From Planctomycetota bacterium (GTDB taxonomy: Bacteria > Planctomycetota > UBA8108), in contig JAKUSY010000208.1 of the NCBI GenBank assembly GCA_022451445.1, positions 1 through 5,997 of the forward strand: DNA of 5,997 bases. The letters run 5' to 3'. A model generated the notes under the pieces. It worked only from the letters and a program-made list of their open reading frames with translations, did not search any database and was not told the origin of the DNA. Numbering within the stretch: the first letter of the stretch is position 1; each line of letters begins with the position of its first letter. This document shows positions 1-5,192 of this stretch, one piece after another. The translations under genes were made by a program, and so were the position numbers.

Positions 1-106
1 CGATTCTTGTTTTCTCACCGGCACCCTGGTCCTGTCCGCGGCAGACTCCGGCAGTCGCCGGGAGCAGCGCCAACACACAGCCGATGACTCTCGCAGGTTT
101 CAGCAT
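1..106 (-). CDS. N-terminus of a secreted or envelope protein (signal peptide only, partial)
   Basis: Reading leftward from an ATG at 106-104, the minus strand gives 35 residues with no stop before the window edge. The start is MLKPARVIGCVLALL, followed by PATAGVCRGQDQGAGEK. This is a classic Sec signal peptide: Lys/Arg near the N-terminus, a hydrophobic core at about residues 7-20, then a small-residue region followed by a polar Gln/Gly/Glu stretch where a mature protein would begin. No good lipobox is visible: Cys10 is too close to the start and Cys22 has a poor context. A GAGG Shine-Dalgarno-like element (reading TGAGGATTG) lies about 11 nt upstream, and no other start codon is seen between it and the ATG. 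The mature domain is outside the window, so function is unknown; export is inferred from the leader only. The gene diverges from the methyltransferase fragment at 287. Confidence 0.6.
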   Translation of the reverse strand, partial: MLKPARVIGCVLALLPATAGVCRGQDQGAGEKTRI

Positions 107-286
107 TTTCCGGCAATCCTCACAGTTTCCTGGTTCCGTAAGACAAGAGAATGGCTTCCTTCCCGCCGCCGGCCGCTCCCGTTTGGGTGAAGGCCGGGGC
201 GTGGGGTTGACATCTTGTCCCAGGGAGCCGCTGTTGGCAACTAGTCAAAGGGAATCTCCGGGCTTCTGCTCGGAGAGGACGCGGCC

Positions 287-907
287 GTGGTCGGTCTGCA
301 TGCCTGCGGGAGCCTCACCGATGAGCTGATCGAAAGGTGCGTGTCGAGGAAGGTCCGCTCGCTGGCCGTTTCATCGTGTTGCTACAACAAGCTTCACGAG
401 GGTGAGCTCTACCGGCCCCTGTCGAGGCGGGGCGCGAGCTCCCCGCTGGCGCTCGATCGCCACAGCCTGCGGCTGGCCTGCCAGGACGAGTGGGTGGCGA
501 GTCCGCGTGAGCGCGATTCGAGGCGCCGTGAGGTGGCCTGGCGTCTCGGCCTGGACCTGCTGGTGCGAAAGGGGATGCCGGCCGACCGCTACAGGACCCA
601 GGGAGCGCTGCCGCGGTGCTACTTCGATCTTCCTTTCGGGGAATTCTGCCGCCGGGTCGGCAGGGAGTGTTCGCCCGAGCTCCCGGGGCGCTGGAGCGAA
701 CGTTTCGCCGAGAAGAGGGGCAGGGAACGGGCTCGACAGGTGCGGGGGCTCGGGCTCTTCAGGTCGATCTTCCGACGCCCGCTGGAGTTGTGGATAACAC
801 TCGAGCGAGCGCTCTTTATCCAGCAGAGGGGCCGCGCCGCGTGGGTTGGTGTCTTCTGCCCACCCTCGGTGACTCCGCGCAACCTGCTGATCTCCTCGGT
901 CAGCTGA
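287..907 (+). CDS. C-terminal half of a METTL25-like (Methyltransf_32) SAM methyltransferase, 5'-truncated, possible pseudogene
   Basis: The frame carries the hallmarks of the Methyltransf_32/METTL25-RRNAD1 family: VVGLHACGSLTDELI at the start, SSCCYNKL about 30 residues later, a PLS motif, and a family-like end (LFRSIFRRPLELW, then SVTPRNLLISSVS). The C-terminus therefore looks complete. The N-terminal part, which in this family holds the glycine-rich SAM motif I (VDxGxGKGxLS type), is missing. The reading frame extends back only to 245, after a TAG at 242-244, with a further TGA at 188-190. The other two frames upstream show nothing methyltransferase-like, and the divergent signal-peptide gene occupies positions below 106. 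A GTG at 287 has GGAGAGG 8 nt upstream, so a 206-aa protein could be made, but without motif I it should not bind SAM in the usual way. I judge it a decayed or truncated gene; a functional short variant is the alternative. It converges on the pyrophosphorylase gene and overlaps it by 8 bp. Confidence 0.6.
   Translation: MVGLHACGSLTDELIERCVSRKVRSLAVSSCCYNKLHEGELYRPLSRRGASSPLALDRHSLRLACQDEWVASPRERDSRRREVAWRLGLDLLVRKGMPADRYRTQGALPRCYFDLPFGEFCRRVGRECSPELPGRWSERFAEKRGRERARQVRGLGLFRSIFRRPLELWITLERALFIQQRGRAAWVGVFCPPSVTPRNLLISSVS
900..907. other. 8-bp palindrome formed by two overlapping convergent stop codons
   Basis: TCAGCTGA is a perfect palindrome. It contains the TGA of the plus-strand methyltransferase fragment (905-907) and, as TCA on the plus strand (900-902), the TGA of the minus-strand pyrophosphorylase. 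The two genes therefore end tail to tail with an 8-bp overlap and no separate terminator space. Short CCTC (894-897) and GAGG (908-911) arms flank it, but there is no U-tract on either strand, so this is not a convincing intrinsic terminator. Confidence 0.6.
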
Positions 908-2351
908 GAGGCTCCTGTCCGGCCGGTTCTTCCAGTGAGAGCTTCTCGTCCTCGCCCCGGGAAACGAGGACGGGTCCTTTAAATTCCCGCCCGCTCCAGG
1001 GTTCCAGCTCGCCGGCCAGCTCTTCGGCGGAGCCACCGGCGAGGGGGTCGATCTCTACCGTTCCGTGTGCGGTGATGCCCGCTCTCGCGAGCCAGCGCCG
1101 ATGCTCCTCTACCAGCAGTTTCCGGGCGCTGTCGACCGAGTCCACTCCCCCCAGCGTCTTTGCCGGGGCGAACTCCCGTTCCCGCCTCACCTCGAGATTG
1201 AAGGAGCGTCGCGCCAGGGAGAGCGCGTCGAAGACGAAGGACTCGAGCTGGGTTCCTTCTATCGTCACGGGTTCGCCGTCTCCATCGATGGCATCGAGGT
1301 GTTTGCTGACCGGGTGGAGGGGAAGCGGGGTTGAGGCCGAGAGGAGCTTCTCGATGAATTCCCTGCGCAGCAGGTGAATGCCGATGCTGCCTAATGCGAA
1401 GACCAGGTCGCCGGCTGAATCCCTGAGGTTGGCCTGCTCCCGGGACATGTCGGTGTACTCGACCACTCTCACGGCGTCATCCCGCATGGCCACCACGCCG
1501 ATCTTCTCCCCGGGGCCGGTTTTCTTCAGCACCTTCAGGCTCATGTCGCTTCCGGTGAGATCGTGCAGTCCGCAGAAGAGGGGATCGGCTATTGAGACGA
1601 GGGGATTGTCCACCTGGAAGTAGAAGATATGCTCGATTCCCCGCGAGCGGGCATCCTCGAGCGCGCCCGAGTCGCGCAGGGCCTCGTAGCAGCCTCCGTG
1701 TCCATTCGGGCTCAGGGAGATCCGGTCGGGAGCCTCGAGGATGAGCTTGCCCCGCTCGTCGAGGACAGGCAGGGAGCCCTGCTTCATGAAGATGATGTCC
1801 GCGGGCGGGAGGCCCAGGAAGTCCTTCTGCTCGAAGTATTCACGGGTCCGGGCATCGGTAGAGGCGCTGGTCATGATGTACCAGGGGAGGGATACCTCGT
1901 GGACCAGGCCCAGGCGGCGGATCTTCGCGGCGTGGATCTCAAAGAGGGACTTCGCGGACAGGGGCGCGAGGGGAAAGCAGCCCTTGGGTCCATCCTGCCC
2001 CAGGCGGCTGCCCTTTCCTCCGGCCACAAGCAGCAGGGCGATCTTCCCGGCTCCGAGGAGCTCTTCGCCCCGGTTTCTTCCCTCCCGCCGGCTGCCCTCT
2101 TCGGGTTCCTTTCCCAGCCTCAGGGCGGGGGCGGGGAGGAGCTCACCCTTGTCTTCGGCGGCCTGTGCGAGCTCGGGATTCGCCGGCTCAGCGAGGACAT
2201 CGAGGTCGATTTCCCGTAGCTGCTCGAGGAGCCGGCGCCGCGCCGGATTTTCGAGATGGTCCCAAAACGTGAAGACGTGCTCCTGCCCGGCGGTCCGGAA
2301 ACATTCCCGCATATCCGCGGCGATTTTGTCTATATCTTGGTCGTCTCTCAT
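900..2351 (-). CDS. UDP-N-acetylglucosamine/UDP-sugar pyrophosphorylase, eukaryote-type (UDPGP family, UAP1/AGX-like)
   Basis: The product (483 aa from ATG 2351) should join UTP with a sugar 1-phosphate, most likely N-acetylglucosamine 1-phosphate, giving UDP-sugar plus pyrophosphate in the cytoplasm for cell-envelope polymers. The nucleotide-binding loop LLVAGGKGSRLGQDGPKG lies at about residues 107-124 and continues into CFPLAPLSAKSLFEI as in UAP1/AGX. Further UAP-like blocks are PWYIMTS (156-162), KQGSLPVLD (190-198), SPNGHGGCYEAL (214-225), FQVDNPLVSIADP (245-257), VVEYTDMS (297-304), LESFVFDAL (369-377) and EVRREREFAPAK (387-398). Length fits the family (about 480-520 aa). The blocks match the N-acetylhexosamine enzymes better than plain UDP-glucose pyrophosphorylases; substrate is still an inference. 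The frame is open upstream to a stop at 2472-2474, and a GTG at 2414 would add 21 residues. I prefer ATG 2351, where the family-like helix (DKIAADMRECF) begins; its Shine-Dalgarno is weak (GGAA, 8 nt away). Confidence 0.88.
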   Translation of the reverse strand: MRDDQDIDKIAADMRECFRTAGQEHVFTFWDHLENPARRRLLEQLREIDLDVLAEPANPELAQAAEDKGELLPAPALRLGKEPEEGSRREGRNRGEELLGAGKIALLLVAGGKGSRLGQDGPKGCFPLAPLSAKSLFEIHAAKIRRLGLVHEVSLPWYIMTSASTDARTREYFEQKDFLGLPPADIIFMKQGSLPVLDERGKLILEAPDRISLSPNGHGGCYEALRDSGALEDARSRGIEHIFYFQVDNPLVSIADPLFCGLHDLTGSDMSLKVLKKTGPGEKIGVVAMRDDAVRVVEYTDMSREQANLRDSAGDLVFALGSIGIHLLRREFIEKLLSASTPLPLHPVSKHLDAIDGDGEPVTIEGTQLESFVFDALSLARRSFNLEVRREREFAPAKTLGGVDSVDSARKLLVEEHRRWLARAGITAHGTVEIDPLAGGSAEELAGELEPWSGREFKGPVLVSRGEDEKLSLEEPAGQEPLS

Positions 2352-2572
2352 CTGGACAATTCCGGTTCTCGAGCGTACCTGCGCAAAGGATACCAAGAAG
2401 CCCCGAACAGGCACACCGGCCAGGAGAGCGAGGACCTTTTTTTCTTCCGCTGACCCGCCCGGGGAGCTGTTTTAGGGAACCTCCATCGACCGGGAATTGT
2501 CGCCGCTGGCGGTTTACCAGCCCTGGTCGACGGGGTTGTTTTTCTGCTGTATTCTTCATTGGGTACTGAAAA

Positions 2573-2578
2573 GAGGAG
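2573..2578 (+). promoter_or_regulatory. Shine-Dalgarno of the small gene at 2586
   Basis: GAGGAG stands 7 nt before the GTG at 2586 and decides this start over the in-frame TTG at 2559. No convincing -35/-10 pair was found upstream; TATTCT at 2550-2555 is the best -10-like hexamer but has no partner at a normal distance. Confidence 0.65.
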
Positions 2579-2585
2579 AAATACC

Positions 2586-2831
2586 GTGAAAAGCAATCCG
2601 CAGGGACGTTGGGGGACTTACCAGCTTGCCTCGGATGATTGTCATTCGCATACAGATGCCGTGGACTTCATGGTCACCATGATCAGCGCCACGATCTGTT
2701 CGAGCGGAGAGGACTACAATGGGGCCCTCGAGCGCTTCTTTCCGCAGCTCCAGGCTCTCGGTGAGATGATCAACGCCAGGGGTCTTGACGATGTCAGCGC
2801 CTGCCTGCGCAGCACCTGCATTCCCGGTTAA
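2586..2831 (+). CDS. Small hypothetical protein (81 aa), not recognised
   Basis: The GTG at 2586 is chosen because GAGGAG (2573-2578) lies exactly 7 nt upstream, an ideal Shine-Dalgarno; a TTG at 2559 in the same frame has no such support. The 81-residue product begins MKSNPQGRWGTYQLASDDC and ends LRSTCIPG. It has four cysteines, an acidic and His-containing segment near residues 17-24 (DDCHSHTD), and a middle part rich in Met, Ala, Phe and Leu that looks helical. No signal peptide, membrane segment or known domain is visible, so no function is proposed. It stands alone: divergent from the pyrophosphorylase across 234 bp and convergent with the RlmJ-like gene, whose stop is only 10 bp away. 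The strong ribosome-binding site and clean fit between neighbours argue that it is a real gene. Confidence 0.6.
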   Translation: MKSNPQGRWGTYQLASDDCHSHTDAVDFMVTMISATICSSGEDYNGALERFFPQLQALGEMINARGLDDVSACLRSTCIPG

Positions 2832-2840
2832 CCGGAGTGC
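2818..2840 (+). terminator. Weak candidate hairpin between convergent genes
   Basis: The core CCGGTTAACCGG (2824-2835) is a perfect 12-bp palindrome whose centre contains the TAA stop of the small gene (2829-2831). Pairing continues outward as GCATT (2818-2822) with AGTGC (2836-2840), including one G-U pair and a bulged C at 2823. This gives a 4+5-bp stem with a TTAA loop. It lies in the 10-bp gap between two converging genes, where a shared terminator would be expected. No U-tract follows on either strand, so intrinsic termination is uncertain. Confidence 0.3.
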
Positions 2841-2841
2841 T

Positions 2842-3687
2842 TCAGCTGCCTCCGCTCTCGAAGCAGCCGGTGGTGCTCATCTTGCAGGCCAGCTGCCGGG
2901 TCGCCCTGCCAAGCTCCTCCTCGAGCGGGGCCGTCACGCCCTCCGGAGCCAGCAGGAGCATCTCGTGAAAGGCGCGCGGCAGCACGATGTCGCTGGCCAC
3001 GCGTCCGATGACGTAGCCGCTTCCCGTCTCGTCGAGCTCTCTGCGGAACCTGTCGTAATTGCGCACAGGCTCCCCTCCGCGGGGTGCGCGGTTGTAGATG
3101 TAGACCAGCACGGTCGATGCCTGTGCCAGTGAGAGCAGGGCCGGGAGGGTCTCCTTCCACGTGGCCAGGAAATCGTAGGGGTCGACCAGGACGAGATCCG
3201 CATCCGCTCCGCGCAGCGCCTCTTCTCCCGATGAGAGCCGGAGCGCCTCGGCTCCGGGCACCTCACTCCAGCGGGCGAGCCTTTGCGGATCAGAGTCGAA
3301 TACCCGCAGCTCAACAGCCAGGCCTCGTTCGATGAAGGTCTCACGTACGAGAGTCCCGGTGCTGGCGACCTTGCCTTGCTCGAGCCAGCCGCGCTGAGAA
3401 TCGATGAAGGGGCAGCGGCCGATCCACTCGAGCCGCCTGGCGGTGTTTTCGAGCAGGGGGTAATCGGGGGCTCCGCACCAGGGGTCAAGGTAGACTATGC
3501 TCTCGTGGCCCTCCTCGAGCTGGAGCCCCGATGAGATGATCCGGGCCCAGGTTCCCTTCAGGATGTCCCCGAAGTTGCCCGGTTCGTAGAGGAGCCCGAG
3601 GTCCGTATTCCGCGCGGGGTTTCCGACGCGCCAGGACCAGTCTTTTTCAGCGCCGGCCTCAACGGTCGGCTCGTTGCCGTCTGCCAA
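2842..3687 (-). CDS. Divergent RlmJ-like (COG2961-type) Rossmann methyltransferase homologue
   Basis: The 281-aa product resembles 23S rRNA adenine-N6 methyltransferase RlmJ at motif level. YEPGNFGDILKG (34-45) recalls the RlmJ GNxADVLKH block. YLDPWCGAPDYPL (66-78) matches the beta1/motif I region (YxDTHAGAGxYDL). STGTLVRETF and LRVFDSD (109-133) match the region where RlmJ has its GSP and ELHP stretches. LVLVDPYDF (165-173) sits where RlmJ has DPPY, followed by ATWKETLPALL. The catalytic motif is altered (DPYD, not [DN]PPY), so rRNA adenine methylation cannot be assumed; a different substrate or loss of activity is possible. The start is TTG 3687, with GGAGGAGG 7 nt upstream. The frame stays open to a TTG at 3708, but that start would lie upstream of the ribosome-binding site and lacks one of its own. 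It converges on the small gene with a 10-bp gap and diverges from the dGTPase operon. RlmJ kinship is by eye only. Confidence 0.6.
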   Translation of the reverse strand: MADGNEPTVEAGAEKDWSWRVGNPARNTDLGLLYEPGNFGDILKGTWARIISSGLQLEEGHESIVYLDPWCGAPDYPLLENTARRLEWIGRCPFIDSQRGWLEQGKVASTGTLVRETFIERGLAVELRVFDSDPQRLARWSEVPGAEALRLSSGEEALRGADADLVLVDPYDFLATWKETLPALLSLAQASTVLVYIYNRAPRGGEPVRNYDRFRRELDETGSGYVIGRVASDIVLPRAFHEMLLLAPEGVTAPLEEELGRATRQLACKMSTTGCFESGGS

Positions 3688-3694
3688 TTCCTGG

Positions 3695-3702
3695 CCTCCT
3701 CC
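3695..3702 (-). promoter_or_regulatory. Strong Shine-Dalgarno selecting a TTG start
   Basis: On the minus strand GGAGGAGG precedes TTG 3687 by 7 nt. This near-consensus site fixes the start of the RlmJ-like gene despite the rare initiation codon; a strong ribosome site may compensate for the weak TTG. Confidence 0.7.
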
Positions 3703-3863
3703 AGTCAAGGGCGATTTTTTTTGGGCCGGCTATGGGCTAAACTGCCGGGTGCCGGGGTCGGCCCGTTCACTCAAAGAGTATCGATAGAATGACAGCTTAC
3801 TCTACAACATCTACGGAGCATCTGAATATTGTGGGCAGTGAGCGAGCTGTGCCGCTCTCCCGT

Positions 3864-3912
3864 GCTCCGCTCGCGACCGCTCCCGGTGAGCGAGGGGGAG
3901 CGCGGGCGGAGC
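3864..3912 (+). promoter_or_regulatory. Long stable hairpin in the leader of the dGTPase gene
   Basis: Bases 3864-3875 (GCTCCGCTCGCG) pair with 3901-3912 (CGCGGGCGGAGC) over 12 bp with a single G-U wobble. Inside, CTCCC (3880-3884) pairs with GGGAG (3896-3900), leaving an 11-nt loop. No U-tract follows, so it is not a standard intrinsic terminator. Part of the 5' arm (GCTCGC, 3869-3874) can instead pair perfectly with GCGAGC at 3842-3847, which would disrupt the long stem. This alternative pairing is what an attenuator or RNA switch would need, but it could also be a by-product of high GC content. Confidence 0.4.
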
Positions 3913-3939
3913 CGGAGTGGATCCTCCGGTTTCTCCGGT
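3912..3939 (+). repeat. Short hairpin with a duplicated CTCCGGT
   Basis: CCGGAG (3912-3917) pairs with CTCCGG (3924-3929) around a 6-nt loop. CTCCGGT then recurs at 3933-3939, 2 bp after the first copy ends at 3930, so either copy can pair with the upstream CCGGAG. It directly follows the longer hairpin and shares base 3912 with it. Confidence 0.4.
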
Positions 3940-3964
3940 GGAGATCGGGGCAGGGGAGCGCATA

Positions 3965-4057
3965 ATGGCCGGCGCTTTTTCATTTGCGAAACTTGTGTGG
4001 AGAGCGGGAGTAGATGGCCGAAGATTATTTCCTCATCGATATAGATGCTATTCATGA
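3965..4057 (+). CDS. Possible 30-codon upstream ORF overlapping the dGTPase start
   Basis: ATG 3965 has GGGGAG (3953-3958) 6 nt upstream, a better ribosome-binding site than that of the dGTPase itself. The frame runs 30 codons to TGA 4055-4057 and begins MAGAFSFAKLVWRAG, continuing with an Arg-rich tail. It overlaps the dGTPase start (4014) by 44 nt in another frame, so its translation could couple to or compete with dGTPase translation. No domain or leader-type codon run is evident. It could equally be chance in a purine-rich leader; the ribosome-binding site is the only positive evidence. Confidence 0.25.
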   Translation: MAGAFSFAKLVWRAGVDGRRLFPHRYRCYS

Positions 4058-5186
4058 GCGCGAAGACGCGACCCTGGCATCCTATGCGATGCGCAGCAGC
4101 CAGAGCCGCGGCCGGCAATACCCCGAGCCGGACTCGCCCTACAGGAGCGCCTTCCAGCGTGACCGCGATCGCATTATCCACTCGACCGCTTTTCGTCGGC
4201 TGGAATACAAGACCCAGGTCTTTGTGAATCACGAGGGGGATCATTACCGTACCCGCCTGACCCACACCCTCGAGGTTGCCCAGGTCTCGCGCTCCATAGC
4301 CCGTGCCCTCGTGCTGAACGAAGACCTCTGCGATGCGATTTCACTTTCGCCCGATCTCGGGCACCCGCCTTTCGGGCATTCCGGTGAGGATGCTCTCGAC
4401 GAGTTGATGAAGGCTCATGGGGGCTTCAACCACAACGCGCACACGCTCCGGGTTGTGGACGTATTGGAAAAGCGCCACAGCGAATTTGATGGCTTGAACC
4501 TGTCCTGGGAGATCCGAGAGTCCATCATCAAGCACGGCGATCATTTCGCCGGGACCCACCCGGATGAGTTCGCCTCCGGCCTGCAGCCGCTGCTCGAGGC
4601 CCAGCTCTCCGACCTGGCCGATTCGTTGGCGTACTCCAGCCACGACATCGATGATGGTCTGCGGGCGAAGTTCATCACATTTGAAGACCTGCGCGGAATC
4701 AGCCTCTGGGCCGAGGCGGAGGAGGAGGTTCTCGGCCAGCTCGGAACCGGCCTCGATGCCAAGACGCTCGCCGCGAGGGCCGTATCCCGCCTGATCGATC
4801 TGCAGATCCAGGACCTGGTCGAGACGACCATCTGCGGGTTGAAGGACAACAGCATCTCATCGGTGGAAGACGTACGGCAGCATCCGGGGCTCCTGGCGGG
4901 TTTCTCCGGGGAGATGGTCACCAAGAGGAAGCAGCTGAAGGAGTTCCTCTACAGCAGGGTCTACCGGCACTATCGCACCATGAAGATGCAGGAGAAGGCG
5001 AAACGCTTCATCCGGGATATCTTCACCGAATACGCCAGGGATCCGAGGCAGCTTCCGCCGGATTACGCCAGGCATGTCGATGATGATGACCTCTACCAGG
5101 TGATCACCGACTACATAGCGGGGATGACGGACCGTTTCTGCCAGGACGAGTACAGGCGGCTGTTCCATCCTTACGAGAGAATTTGA
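4014..5186 (+). CDS. dgt: HD-domain deoxyguanosinetriphosphate triphosphohydrolase (dGTPase, type 2), with altered HD dyad
   Basis: The 390-aa product matches the dGTPase-like family, whose members cleave dNTPs to deoxynucleosides and triphosphate in the cytoplasm and so restrain dNTP pools. Visible blocks are SPYRSAFQRDRDRIIHSTAFRRLEYKTQVF (41-70), RTRLTHTLEVAQ (79-90, first metal His84), LGHPPFGHSGE (115-125), FNHNAHTLRVV (138-148), DGLNLSWEIRESIIKH (159-174), SDLADSLAYSSHDIDDGL (199-216, metal Asp203) and DYIAGMTDRF near the C-terminus (366-375). Length is normal and the frame intact. The odd point is residues 113-114: the metal-binding His-Asp dyad (family LAHDLGHPPFGH) reads LSPDLGHPPFGH, codons CCC GAT at 4350-4355. 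This should weaken or abolish metal binding if real. The start is ATG 4014, because an in-frame TAG sits directly before it (4011-4013); GGAGAG (3999-4004) is the likely ribosome-binding site. It probably forms an operon with the PIN gene 6 bp downstream. Confidence 0.88.
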   Translation: MAEDYFLIDIDAIHEREDATLASYAMRSSQSRGRQYPEPDSPYRSAFQRDRDRIIHSTAFRRLEYKTQVFVNHEGDHYRTRLTHTLEVAQVSRSIARALVLNEDLCDAISLSPDLGHPPFGHSGEDALDELMKAHGGFNHNAHTLRVVDVLEKRHSEFDGLNLSWEIRESIIKHGDHFAGTHPDEFASGLQPLLEAQLSDLADSLAYSSHDIDDGLRAKFITFEDLRGISLWAEAEEEVLGQLGTGLDAKTLAARAVSRLIDLQIQDLVETTICGLKDNSISSVEDVRQHPGLLAGFSGEMVTKRKQLKEFLYSRVYRHYRTMKMQEKAKRFIRDIFTEYARDPRQLPPDYARHVDDDDLYQVITDYIAGMTDRFCQDEYRRLFHPYERI

Positions 5187-5192
5187 GACAAG

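Larger units (their letters stand above)
3688..4013. other. Divergent intergenic leader region, GC-rich and structured
   Basis: This 326-bp stretch separates the RlmJ-like gene (minus) from the dGTPase gene (plus) and must hold both sets of expression signals. It contains an 8-T run (3715-3722), a GGGCCG/CGGCCC inverted repeat (3723-3728 with 3759-3764), a more AT-rich patch around 3766-3832 that is the most likely place for promoters, and then a strongly self-complementary segment (3864-3938) before the dGTPase start. TTCACT (3766-3771) and TAGAAT (3785-3790) are promoter-like hexamers but only 13 bp apart, so I do not call a promoter. The longer frames here look like composition shadows; the only small ORF with signal support is at 3965-4057. 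Confidence 0.6.

Noticed and set aside
207..212. A perfect TTGACA -35 hexamer upstream of the methyltransferase fragment.
   Set aside because: No -10-like hexamer lies 15-19 bp downstream (the sequence there is around GCTGTTGG), so no promoter is called.
371..1036. A long minus-strand open frame (221 codons) opposite the methyltransferase fragment.
   Set aside because: It is antisense to a recognisable family sequence, has no domain of its own, and overlaps the well-supported pyrophosphorylase gene.
2437..2443. A run of seven T upstream of the small gene that could be a terminator tail.
   Set aside because: No stable stem precedes it and no plus-strand gene reads into it.
3715..3764. An 8-T run next to a GGGCCG/CGGCCC inverted repeat.
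   Set aside because: The T-run precedes the stem on the plus strand, and on the minus strand it is an A-run after the stem, so it has no terminator geometry in either direction.
3771..4265. A 164-codon minus-strand frame across the dGTPase leader and 5' end.
   Set aside because: It overlaps the conserved N-terminal region of the dGTPase, has no recognisable domain, and is best explained as a GC-rich shadow frame.
800..4598. The palindrome CTCGAG occurs about 14 times, spread over the window, where base composition alone would suggest roughly 2.
   Set aside because: Thirteen of the fourteen copies I located read in frame as Leu-Glu (CTC GAG) in the genes called here, so codon preference explains them; only the copy at 2368 is outside a gene.
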